From Scheffersomyces stipitis CBS 6054 (taxonomy: Eukaryota > Ascomycota > Pichiomycetes > Serinales > Debaryomycetaceae): DNA of 64,000 nt. Position numbers and translations under genes: made by a program. The stretch covers positions 1,054,001 through 1,118,000 of the forward strand of contig NC_009045.1 of NCBI RefSeq assembly GCF_000209165.1, in the 5' to 3' direction. Below are positions 56,605-64,000 of the stretch, one piece after another. Each line of letters starts with the position of its first letter. Position 1 is the stretch's first letter. Under the pieces are notes generated by a model that was given only the letters and a program-made list of their open reading frames with translations, did no database searches and was not told the origin of the DNA.

Positions 56605-58134
56605 CTACTTCACAATGAGAACGGAATGTAAGAATGTCATTAGCGACCAAATTGAGAGAAGCCACCAAGACAATTCTCCATAACCTTGCTCATCGAACTT
56701 CGAAATTAATAACCCTCCAATAATTTGGGCAGCACACAGAGCCAAGGTGGAAACAGTCATTGCATAACTTTCAATTAACTCTCTTGACGTATTAGAAGAT
56801 ACCTTTGTGAATAAAATTTTAATATGGTCACAACAAATCCTGTCAATGAAGGAGACTATTGTACCAGTCACACCAAGCAACACGAACGTGAGAATCGGAT
56901 TTCCCTCATTGTACTGGCGCCGTGTGAAAACAAATAAGGGCAATAAGAAGTAGATAATAGGGTATGCGAGCAAGCCAGCTTTTAGCACACGCTTAGTGCT
57001 GATATATTTGTTAATTAGAGGAAGGAGAACAGTCATTAACATGCCAAAGGTCACAGTAACAGATAAAAGATTCCCGATTCCTTCATCTTTGAAACCGAAC
57101 CCACCTCTTACATGAAGCGGAAACTTTAGTTCTTCCACTCTAAGTGTACTGGCAAGCAAAACAGGCAAAAACTCAAAGTAGATACATTGCTGGAAGGAAA
57201 TCATAAATACGCCTGTTATGCAATCTTTTAATGACATTGGTGACAAAAGTTCCTGTTCGTCCTTTGATTCAGATTCTTTTTGAGTAAGGTCATCTTCAGC
57301 ACCTGGGAAGTCCACCTGAGAGGTGTCGTTTTTTGTGAGGTTGTTGTTCATTTCGGAAGACTCCATCTTGTCTAGTAATTGGCTTGCCTTGATGTCTTCT
57401 CTTAGCTTCCAGGGTCTTTCTGGCACTTTGAAGCCCAACAGACGTTTGATAAAATCACCAACTTCTACACCTATGTCACGCTCATACTTTCTCTGTTCAT
57501 GCGTTTCGTCCAAAAAGAGCCAGCCTATAATGAGGTGCACCACAGTAAAGGCAGATATCAAGAGGTTAGAAGGAAGAAATCGATACTTTGAAGGCAATAA
57601 GCCATCATAATATAAAGAAAAACCTGTGTTTAATGCTCCATAGATATAGCCAAGACTTTGTCCATTTCTCCACATCAGCATGAAGCTTCCAGAGAGACGA
57701 CGTCGACACGTTTTATCATGGGCCACAGCTCCAACAGCGGTCGATCTCAGAATAAATATGTATCCATGGAAGAACCCCAACATCAGTCGTGCCAAAAGAG
57801 CCATATAGAAGTTTGTGCTCAAACCATAAAGAACGATGGAGAATGCCGTACCAGTACTTGAAAACAATCGAGCTGTTTTATTGCCAAACCTGTTTGATGA
57901 CTTTATCCAAAACAGTGTACTTATGAACTGGCTGAGTGTAAAAACTGCACCCAAATATCCACTATAGATAAAGATATTTGCATCGTCGTCTCCAATATCA
58001 AAATTCTTGATATAAAAGTAGACATAAGGGTACATCGATGTCAAGGATGCGGCATCGCATAGTACGAGACTTCCAAAAATGAAATCTTGAAAAGAGCCCA
58101 CCAGGGGAAGCAACTCGTCAATAGTGAATTCCAT
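56605..58134 (-). CDS. MFS transporter, copy B, DHA1 / YCR023C-like
   Basis: 509 residues, the more regular copy. It has about 12 membrane spans, beginning with LTSMYPYVYFYIKNF, then motif A-like FWIKSSNRFGNKTARL between spans 2 and 3, and a long central loop (~235-300) with HEQRKYERDIG and an acidic stretch, then LLSPMSLKDCITGVF opening the second half. Members of this group are proton-driven exporters of small molecules or drugs, or zinc-induced-facilitator relatives; some sit in the vacuolar membrane. The substrate is unknown. The gene lies upstream of dehydrogenase B on the same strand, about 1.26 kb apart, so they are separate transcription units. Confidence 0.85.
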   Translation of the reverse strand: MEFTIDELLPLVGSFQDFIFGSLVLCDAASLTSMYPYVYFYIKNFDIGDDDANIFIYSGYLGAVFTLSQFISTLFWIKSSNRFGNKTARLFSSTGTAFSIVLYGLSTNFYMALLARLMLGFFHGYIFILRSTAVGAVAHDKTCRRRLSGSFMLMWRNGQSLGYIYGALNTGFSLYYDGLLPSKYRFLPSNLLISAFTVVHLIIGWLFLDETHEQRKYERDIGVEVGDFIKRLLGFKVPERPWKLREDIKASQLLDKMESSEMNNNLTKNDTSQVDFPGAEDDLTQKESESKDEQELLSPMSLKDCITGVFMISFQQCIYFEFLPVLLASTLRVEELKFPLHVRGGFGFKDEGIGNLLSVTVTFGMLMTVLLPLINKYISTKRVLKAGLLAYPIIYFLLPLFVFTRRQYNEGNPILTFVLLGVTGTIVSFIDRICCDHIKILFTKVSSNTSRELIESYAMTVSTLALCAAQIIGGLLISKFDEQGYGELSWWLLSIWSLMTFLHSVLIVK

Positions 58135-59479
58135 TCTTTGTTAGGGATTTGAATGAACTGTGAACGATTGCAAAAGATACTTGAACACTACTGCAACTGA
58201 TAAGAGCCAAATTCCGATGAAAGAATTAAGAAGGGAAAATTTAACATGAACGAATATTCAACACGAATTATAATCTGGTCTAATTGATATTCCGGTATCA
58301 CCCCCTAAATTTCAATTAAAGAGCAGCAAATAAAGTTTGGTACGGCTTCCAGAAAACGTGCAGATAATTGGTGCACTGTATTCCATACATTTCTTATAAT
58401 AAAATATTTGACAGCTCCAAGCCAAGAGAGATTAAGCCGCTAAGCATTATATGAGATTGAATTTTGCTAGACAGCGACAAACTAAATTACGTTTTACGAA
58501 TGCTTTTCTTGCTTCTAAATTGTACAATATGAACTGTCCTAACACTTGCTAACTGACGGAAACAGTCTAGCAAATATTCCAGAAATAAACGCATATATAT
58601 TGAAATTCGACTGCATATGAACACTAACTGCTGATGAATGATGCCCCAAATATACCTTAATATTAATATCCTGCTCATGTAGAGATAGAGGAAATAGAGG
58701 TTGTACCCTTAACACATTTTGAATTGACTTACTTTTATTATCACCCTTTTTTGCAACTGAACAAGTGATTGTTAGAGTATTTTTAAAATTATTTAAAGGA
58801 GGCTTTGTGTCAAAAAACCGGTACACTTTTTTCTTGTCAAATAATTCAATTATTTCGGTCTTGTCTGTTAAATCCTATCAATCCTTTGATGTGTACAATT
58901 TTCCATCTCTTTTGGCATGGATACCGTGAGTGGGACCTCTTTGTATAGACACGGCTAAGTTGCAACCTGAATTGAAAAAGAGAAGTTAGATAAATTGCGA
59001 TTTAATATTTTTCAATTTTTAAGCAGGATTGCAAAATGATTGTCAGATAAAATATCTACTTGCTATTTCTGCTTTTTGCACTATACACTATCAAAGAATC
59101 ACATCTTCATTGTAGCTCAGAAAAGCCTCGTTGTCTATTTGCTCTTCTTTTAAAAAACTTCGACATGAGTTCTTCAGTGATTGTCATCTGATAAGGATAT
59201 CTAATCAATTCTAAATGTTTCTTTCTTTCGATTGTTCTCAAACTAATAAAAAAATTCCGTCAAATGTAGTCCTGGTGAATTGTGACAATACGACTTCATA
59301 AACAATTGTAATAGTTTTGCCACAAGTTGAGTTCCCTCTTTGAAAGAGATTCAATCTTTTCATAGGTAACCCAAAAAGTTTGCCATTGAAGGGACAAAGC
59401 CATTTTGTTGGTACTATATCTTTTTCAACTAAATGTTCAATGTGACTCACTCAGTATCTCCCAAATTTATGCTCTTACC

Positions 59480-59779
59480 ATGAAGATAGCAGAAGAAATA
59501 TCAGCAGTTTGTTTAATAATGAAGCTGGAATACATGTTATCGTTAAGTCTTTACTTTGCACTTTGTTCTACATCAATTAAAAACTCTGTGGATGCAAAAG
59601 ATGCATCCTGCTATAGATACCTTTTCTTTATTACGGGATCAAGCTCCGAAGAGACGAGAGAACACAACTTCGCTGAGAAGTCCAAGGATTTCTTACAAAA
59701 GGTGATGTCACCAATGTTCGAAAGGCAATTACTCTCCAAGAGCGGATACCCTTACCATACTTTTTATAAAAGTAGTTAA
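59480..59779 (+). CDS. Possible small secreted protein
   Basis: 99 codons from the ATG at 59480. An internal ATG at 59519 opens MKLEYMLSLSLYFALCSTS, which reads as a signal peptide, followed by ~68 hydrophilic residues with one cysteine (DASCYRYLFF), a helical KSKDFLQKVMSP segment and a Tyr-rich end. I know no family. There is no duplicate in the window, and codon use is not clearly coding. It could be chance in AT-rich DNA. Confidence 0.25.
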   Translation: MKIAEEISAVCLIMKLEYMLSLSLYFALCSTSIKNSVDAKDASCYRYLFFITGSSSEETREHNFAEKSKDFLQKVMSPMFERQLLSKSGYPYHTFYKSS

Positions 59780-59957
59780 TATTTTATCTAGTATGAGCTG
59801 AATGCCGCGAATCCACAGTTAGTGCAAACATATCCGCTACTAACCTTGATTTTCCGAACTGTAGTGGAAAAATTTATTCCGCCAACGACTGCAAAAATCT
59901 CGTACGGCGGCCTTGGCAGCAGAAACCGGTAGACAAATGTGTGAAGTTTAGCCTATA

Positions 59958-59997
59958 CTGGTTTGAAGTGAGGTGAAAATCAGTCAATTCAAACCAG
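59958..59997. repeat. 10-base inverted repeat upstream of the oxygenase gene
   Basis: CTGGTTTGAA (59958-59967) and TTCAAACCAG (59988-59997) are perfect inverse copies with a 20-base spacer, 480 bases before the oxygenase ATG. It could be a paired regulator site or an RNA hairpin. Confidence 0.6.
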
Positions 59998-60476
59998 CCT
60001 AGAGAGAGCGTATGTTGCAATCGAAAAAATTGCAGTTAAGTGCAAAAGAGATAAGATCTGCTTTAGTTCAACTAGCGGCTACCTTGCATAAGCTCCATGG
60101 TTGCAACCTAGAGCCTTCTATTTCGGAACCATACAACGTCTTGTCTTCGATTTCTGATATATTTGTAGGTCGCGCTACCAGACCTGAAAATTTTCATATT
60201 CTGCTTTCATGCCGTCCTGATCACGAACTGTGGCTCATCCGCTGGGGCTGCCACAAGCGGAGAATTAATAGGGCAAGCAGAGTTGACTATGGATGCTGAG
60301 TAATTTGACCAGGTCTCGGATCTGCTGATGTTTAGAGTCGTGCCATAAATACTTCTAATTTTGAAATTTTTAGCGCCTATTTGTTCCGATTCTTTGAATA
60401 GGTTGAAATATAAATAGAGCCATTGTTCCCCGGATTTTCTTTCATTTTCTGATCCCTGCTCTTTAGTGTTAAAAGT

Positions 60477-61598
60477 ATGTCTTTTCAGGAGATCCCTATT
60501 ATCGATTTGAAGCTTGGACTTGATCCTGCGACCAAACCCCAGTTTTTGCAAGATCTCCGTCATGCACTTATTAACGTTGGGTTTCTTCTTTTGAAGAACT
60601 ACGAAGTTTTTGGTCCTAACGATAATGATCTTGCCAAAATCAAACAACAGGCATTCGACTTCTTTGATCTTCCGGACGATGTCAAACTTGGCTGCGAAAT
60701 GATCAACAGCCCACATTTTTTGGGCTACACCCGTTTAGCCAACGAAATCACTGCTTCTCATACTGACTGGAGAGAACAGATTGACTTGGGCACAGAATTG
60801 CCAGCTCCTGGAGCTGACGAGCCGATTTACAGAAATATCGAGGGGCCCAATTTGTGGCCAGACGCCAGTGCCATTCCTGGATTTCGCCCTACCATCACCG
60901 ACTACATAGCAAAGATGACCAATTTAAGTAGTCATTTCCGCGACTTGGTTCTTGAAGCCATTGGATTAGAACCCTCTGCCTTAGACTCTTATTTCAAGCC
61001 CAACCAACAGTGTAAGATGAAGTTGGTAGCATACCCAGACTCGAGTCAATTGACGCAAACCAAGTCCGTAGCATTGGACGATACGCCTCTGACACAACAA
61101 GGTGTGGGTCCTCACAGGGACTCTGATTTGCTCACGTACATTTTCCAGGCCACAGAACATACTGATTCTTTACAAGTGCAAAACTTTCAGGGCCAATGGA
61201 TCACAGTGCCTAATATTCCACGCACTTTGGTAGTGAATGCAGGTCAGACTCTCGAGGCCATTTCCCAGGGGGTTTGTAAGGCTACGATACATCGTGTATT
61301 GATCCCCAAGCCAGGCTCTGGAACTAGAATTTCGATTCCTTTTTTCCAGACTATAGATTTGGACAGTTACAAGTCGGTGGTGGAAGGCATTCCAGCAGAC
61401 GTGCTCCAGCTGCGTGACGAAAGGGACAAGAAGATCAAGGACTGGGGCGTGGACGTTGGGTTTCAGTTCAAACCAGACGTCAGCAAGCATCCCGTTGGAT
61501 ACGCTGTGTTCCGTAACCGTATCAAATCGCACCAGGACGTTGCTGCCAGGTGGTATCCTTCTGTGTTGAAAGAGGTATTACAGGAGTACAAATTCTAA
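60477..61598 (+). CDS. 2-oxoglutarate/Fe(II)-dependent oxygenase, isopenicillin N synthase-like
   Basis: 373 residues. The N-terminal DIOX_N region begins IPIIDLKLGLD and includes GFLLLKNYEVF. The C-terminal double-stranded beta-helix carries the iron ligands His213 and Asp215 (GPHRDSD) and His272 (ATIHRV), and the 2-oxoglutarate-binding Arg284 with Ser286 (GTRISIPFF). This is the fold of plant-type dioxygenases and isopenicillin N synthase; fungal members hydroxylate or desaturate small molecules, and the substrate here is not known. All catalytic residues are intact. It has no signal or membrane span, so it is cytosolic. S. cerevisiae has few such enzymes. It stands alone, 2.3 kb from the transporter/dehydrogenase units. 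Confidence 0.85.
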   Translation: MSFQEIPIIDLKLGLDPATKPQFLQDLRHALINVGFLLLKNYEVFGPNDNDLAKIKQQAFDFFDLPDDVKLGCEMINSPHFLGYTRLANEITASHTDWREQIDLGTELPAPGADEPIYRNIEGPNLWPDASAIPGFRPTITDYIAKMTNLSSHFRDLVLEAIGLEPSALDSYFKPNQQCKMKLVAYPDSSQLTQTKSVALDDTPLTQQGVGPHRDSDLLTYIFQATEHTDSLQVQNFQGQWITVPNIPRTLVVNAGQTLEAISQGVCKATIHRVLIPKPGSGTRISIPFFQTIDLDSYKSVVEGIPADVLQLRDERDKKIKDWGVDVGFQFKPDVSKHPVGYAVFRNRIKSHQDVAARWYPSVLKEVLQEYKF

Positions 61599-62193
61599 TA
61601 GATGCAAATTCAACCTAAGGCATATGGAGTGTAAAAGTACATAGTGATAGTGATAATAGAGTACATAGTAATCATCGAAGAGAATAGGTAATTGAATTTT
61701 GAAAGGAAGTAGATATTGAAGAGTAGGAGAAAAGGAATTCAGTGAACAATCATGTTAAGTAGGACCAGAAACAGTTACAGATATTTAGTCTTTTTATAGC
61801 GTATTTAGTCTCAGTCAATGAAACGATTGCAAAAAAACTGCAACCTTATCGCGAAACTTCGCATTTCTGAATTGAGACCAAAATACGCGAAGACGTCCAC
61901 CCCTTTTTTGATCACGGAATGATTTCTTATCTGATTCGAGGGTGACAAATCGACAATTGAGCACAGACAAAGAAACCTCCCTTTCAGAGAAAACAGCAAA
62001 AACACCTTCAAGTGTCGATAAATGCCAGTAAGCATCAATAAATGCAAATCATGCAAATTATGCAAACTTATAGCAATAAAAGAATCCAATTGCGGACAAT
62101 TGGCACTACTACGTGAAAAATACAGCCTACATCTCGAAAGAATCAGAACTTCATCTCTAATATATTTAACGTAATACTATCTAAGCGAAACGT
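61599..62193. other. Convergent intergenic region
   Basis: 595 AT-rich bases between the 3' ends of the oxygenase gene and the small minus-strand gene. The frame at 61811-62089 has no support. Three near-repeats of AATGCAAAT / ATGCAAATTATGC lie at 62041-62065. Confidence 0.5.
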
Positions 62194-62403
62194 TTATTGC
62201 TTCTTGTCGTCGTCCTTTGGAGCTTCACCGCCCTTGTGGTTAGCTTGGATGTCAGAGAAAGCAGCCTTGGCACCAGCAGCGAAGGAACCACCCTTGGACA
62301 AGTCAGCGTAAGCGTCCTTAGCGTCTTCGGAGACCTTACTGTAGTCAACCTTACCGTCCTTACCGGCGTAGAATTCTTCTCCCTTCTTGAGCAAACCGTC
62401 CAT
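62194..62403 (-). CDS. Small hydrophilic protein, stress-protein-like
   Basis: 69 residues (MDGLLKKGEEFYAGKDGKV start), highly charged with Lys, Asp and Gly, no cysteine, tryptophan or hydrophobic segment. The composition and the repeated short amphipathic pieces (KVSEDAKDAYADL, FAAGAKAAFSDI) resemble small fungal stress and late-growth proteins such as the Candida Asr proteins; it is not a close match to Hsp12. Codons are strongly biased to abundant-tRNA codons, which suggests high expression, and a TATA element TATAAATAG lies about 90 bases upstream. A role as a desiccation or stress protectant is inference. Confidence 0.7.
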   Translation of the reverse strand: MDGLLKKGEEFYAGKDGKVDYSKVSEDAKDAYADLSKGGSFAAGAKAAFSDIQANHKGGEAPKDDDKKQ

Positions 62404-63284
62404 TTTGTATTGTTAGTGATAAATTATTGATAAATCAAAAATGTGGAAAACTGAAAAAATTCAGATGATCGAACGTCGGATTCTGCTCTATTTATACGCT
62501 TCCGCCACCAGGCTCAGTCACAGTCCAGTTTGTTCACTATCCCAATGGGGCATTATTTTGTCCTACAAGTACAGGCCATATGAAATTGGTCGTGTACAGA
62601 TAGTGGGTGGAATTCGTGTTTGTATACATACAAGTTTGCTTATTGTTGGCCACGGTATGCGTTCCTGGAATTTCTGACGTGTTCGGCTCGAGAGGCTTGG
62701 ATACGAAATCAGATGGGCTCCTTGAAAAATCAGCAATATATGAATTCTGGCCCCACCGTGCTGGCCATTATACGTATTGGTTGGGCCTTCCCCAGTCTCC
62801 TAATATTATATAGAATCTTGTTCCTGATTCTCTAACTATGGGGAATCCATCTCTGCCCCTCATCGAACTTTTCCGTCTGCATATACTAAGCGGAAATGTG
62901 TCAAATTAAAGCATAAAACCAATAGAATAAATCACACGACATTTGGACATTGCCGCAGTAGTCCCGGTTGCTGCCCCTACAAAAACAATAGGACTATCTT
63001 GACGACATGGAAACCCCAAAAACGTGTTAGGATACGAGATGGTATGTCCGTCGTACCTATGCTCTACATATCTGGGGAAATGCTCTCTGGTCACATGACC
63101 CATGCCGACTTATGGACTTCTGGCAAGCCTTAAAGTCTATAGCACAAGTCTATTAGGTACCGGTAGCTATTTAAACTTGCAGTAATCTGTGATTGCAGTT
63201 CTTCGAGACTCTTTGGCCTGTTTTTCTCTACGATTTGCTTTTCCCATTCTTGTATTTCATTTCTGTATTTACATTCTACTCTAT
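62404..63284. other. Spacer between the small protein gene and VAS1
   Basis: 881 bases that include the small gene's promoter and the 3' flank of VAS1. A single CCCCT (stress-response-element core) lies at about 62855. No other gene: frames at 62441-62677, 62607-62835 and 62906-63103 overlap in all registers and show no family resemblance. Confidence 0.5.
62488..62496 (-). promoter_or_regulatory. TATA box of the small hydrophilic protein gene
   Basis: On the minus strand the sequence reads TATAAATAG, 85-93 bases upstream of the ATG at 62403, an ideal TATA element for a strongly induced yeast gene. Confidence 0.6.
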
Positions 63285-64000
63285 CTAGAGCTTCAACTTC
63301 TCCAAAATGGCAATGGTCTGTTGGTATCCTTCGATTTCAGCAGTGACCTTCTCCAATCTCTTGAAAGCAGCCTCCTTGGCAGCAGGCTGGGTCTTTTCCG
63401 TGAACTTCTCGATGGCCTCCTTGGTCTTCTTGTCGAATTCTGTAGCAGCGTCCAACTTCTTTTCCACCTTGGCAATTTCAGCATCCAAGTCAATTTGGCC
63501 CTTCACCAACACATGGACAGTACAGTCTGGGCCAATGGCTTGCAAGGCACAACCAGAAGGTACATCTTCCACCTTAGAAACAACGGTGATCTTGTCAACA
63601 CCCTTGATCAACGAGACGATGGAGTCGTGCTGTTCCGAGGCAATGTCGAAGATGTCCTTCTTGGCAGTTTCAACATACACTTGGCCGTGCTTGAGGATGT
63701 TGTATTGCGACAACAACGATCTGGCACCCTTGGTGATTTCCAAGACCAACTCATAGGCTTCGTGGGCTTCTTTGTCATCGAACTCCTTAATGTATTCAGG
63801 GTATGCGGCTACGACAATCGATTTGGTAGAGTCACCAGCACGACGAGGCAATCTCTGCCACATTTCTTCCGTTACAAATGGCATGAAAGGGTGAATCAAT
63901 CTCAAGGATGAGTCGATACAAGTGTACAAGGTGTCTTGAGCAGACTTCTTCTGTTCAGCAGTACCGTCCTGGATCAAAGCCTTGGAGTTTTCAATATAGA
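63285..64000 (-). CDS. VAS1: Valyl-tRNA synthetase, C-terminal part (5' end outside window)
   Basis: The frame is open to the right edge, so the first ~80% of the gene is missing; about 238 codons are present. The sequence begins in the anticodon-binding domain (LRLIHPFMPFVTEEMWQRLPRR, the block typical of Val/Ile/Leu synthetases) and ends in the class Ia Val-specific C-terminal arm: a beta segment, then a long coiled coil (DLDAEIAKVEKKLDAATEFDKKTK to AILEKLKL). In yeast a single gene gives cytosolic and mitochondrial enzymes through two starts, which are outside this window. Codon use is highly biased, as expected of a translation gene. Confidence 0.93.
   Translation of the reverse strand, partial: YIENSKALIQDGTAEQKKSAQDTLYTCIDSSLRLIHPFMPFVTEEMWQRLPRRAGDSTKSIVVAAYPEYIKEFDDKEAHEAYELVLEITKGARSLLSQYNILKHGQVYVETAKKDIFDIASEQHDSIVSLIKGVDKITVVSKVEDVPSGCALQAIGPDCTVHVLVKGQIDLDAEIAKVEKKLDAATEFDKKTKEAIEKFTEKTQPAAKEAAFKRLEKVTAEIEGYQQTIAILEKLKL

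Larger units (their letters stand above)
54015..58469. repeat. Tandem duplication, unit B (about 4.45 kb)
   Basis: Direct repeat of unit A with the same two genes. Identity is very uneven: nearly complete in the dehydrogenase gene, in ~190 bases of transporter promoter and in the last ~200 bases of the transporter gene, and much lower in the transporter body and parts of the spacer. Confidence 0.85.
58135..60476. other. Gene-poor region between unit B and the oxygenase gene
   Basis: 2.3 kb. Up to 58469 it is the transporter B promoter. Beyond that, AT-rich sequence with several short frames, none with family resemblance. A frame at 59480-59779 contains a signal-peptide-like segment and is listed separately. 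A perfect 10-base inverted repeat lies at 59958-59997. The frame at 60012-60299 is not supported. Confidence 0.5.

Noticed and set aside
62194..62403. Calling the small gene HSP12
   Set aside because: Length (69 against 109 residues) and sequence do not match Hsp12; only composition is similar.
63189..63911. 240-codon plus-strand frame at the right end
   Set aside because: It is antisense to the VAS1 coding region, whose family match is clear.
1..64000. CRISPR arrays, rRNA genes, full transposons or LTRs
   Set aside because: No regularly spaced repeats, rRNA sequence, transposase or reverse transcriptase frame was seen.

Overview
This window is nuclear DNA of a budding yeast. Genes are compact and almost intronless, all proteins are of yeast type (Cbp6, Pho86, Cue3, Apm4, Prs5, Gdh2, Vrp1, Seh1, Nsa1, Spf1, Vas1), tRNA genes have eukaryotic A and B boxes, and one intron carries GTAAGT and TACTAAC. 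Two things point to the CUG-Ser clade (Scheffersomyces, Debaryomyces, Candida and relatives). CTG codons sit at positions that are serine in other Seh1 proteins, and a beta-mannosyltransferase gene is present. A Scheffersomyces-like species is likely but not proven. If so, CTG should be read as Ser in every protein here.

Layout. 1-8 kb: end of a lipase gene, URH1, SHB17 and CBP6 (divergent), a VIP36-type lectin gene and PHO86. 9-16.6 kb: a flavin monooxygenase, initiator tRNA-Met, CUE3, APM4 and PRS5. 16.6-21.3 kb: a gene-poor accessory stretch with an unrecognised cysteine-rich secreted-type protein and a decayed second copy of it. 21.4-29.6 kb: a beta-mannosyltransferase gene and, after a long regulatory region, GDH2. 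29.9-39.3 kb: a 58-codon gene, DPH7, VRP1, ALG7, a broken-looking ORF pair, SEH1 and NSA1. 40-45 kb: a tRNA-Ile/tRNA-Ala pair, an unrecognised disordered protein, TPC1 with an intron, and a CDT1-like gene. 45.5-49.1 kb: SPF1. 49.6-58.5 kb: a tandem duplication of about 4.4 kb, each unit holding an MFS transporter and a short-chain dehydrogenase. 58.5-64 kb: a gene-poor stretch, a 2-oxoglutarate/Fe(II) oxygenase, a small hydrophilic protein gene and the 3' end of VAS1.

Most genes are unlinked housekeeping functions. The functional grouping I can defend is the duplicated MFS plus dehydrogenase pair, which looks like an export/detoxification or small catabolic module, with an oxygenase 2 kb away. 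The accessory parts that deserve attention are the secreted protein with its relic, the mosaic tandem duplication with conserved promoter hairpins, the tRNA-Ile/tRNA-Ala pair with no terminator between them, and several promoter motifs that fit the genes they precede (Pho4 site at PHO86, PAC/RRPE at NSA1, MluI-type boxes at the CDT1-like gene). Start codons below are ATG; several longer open frames begin with TTG or GTG and were trimmed.
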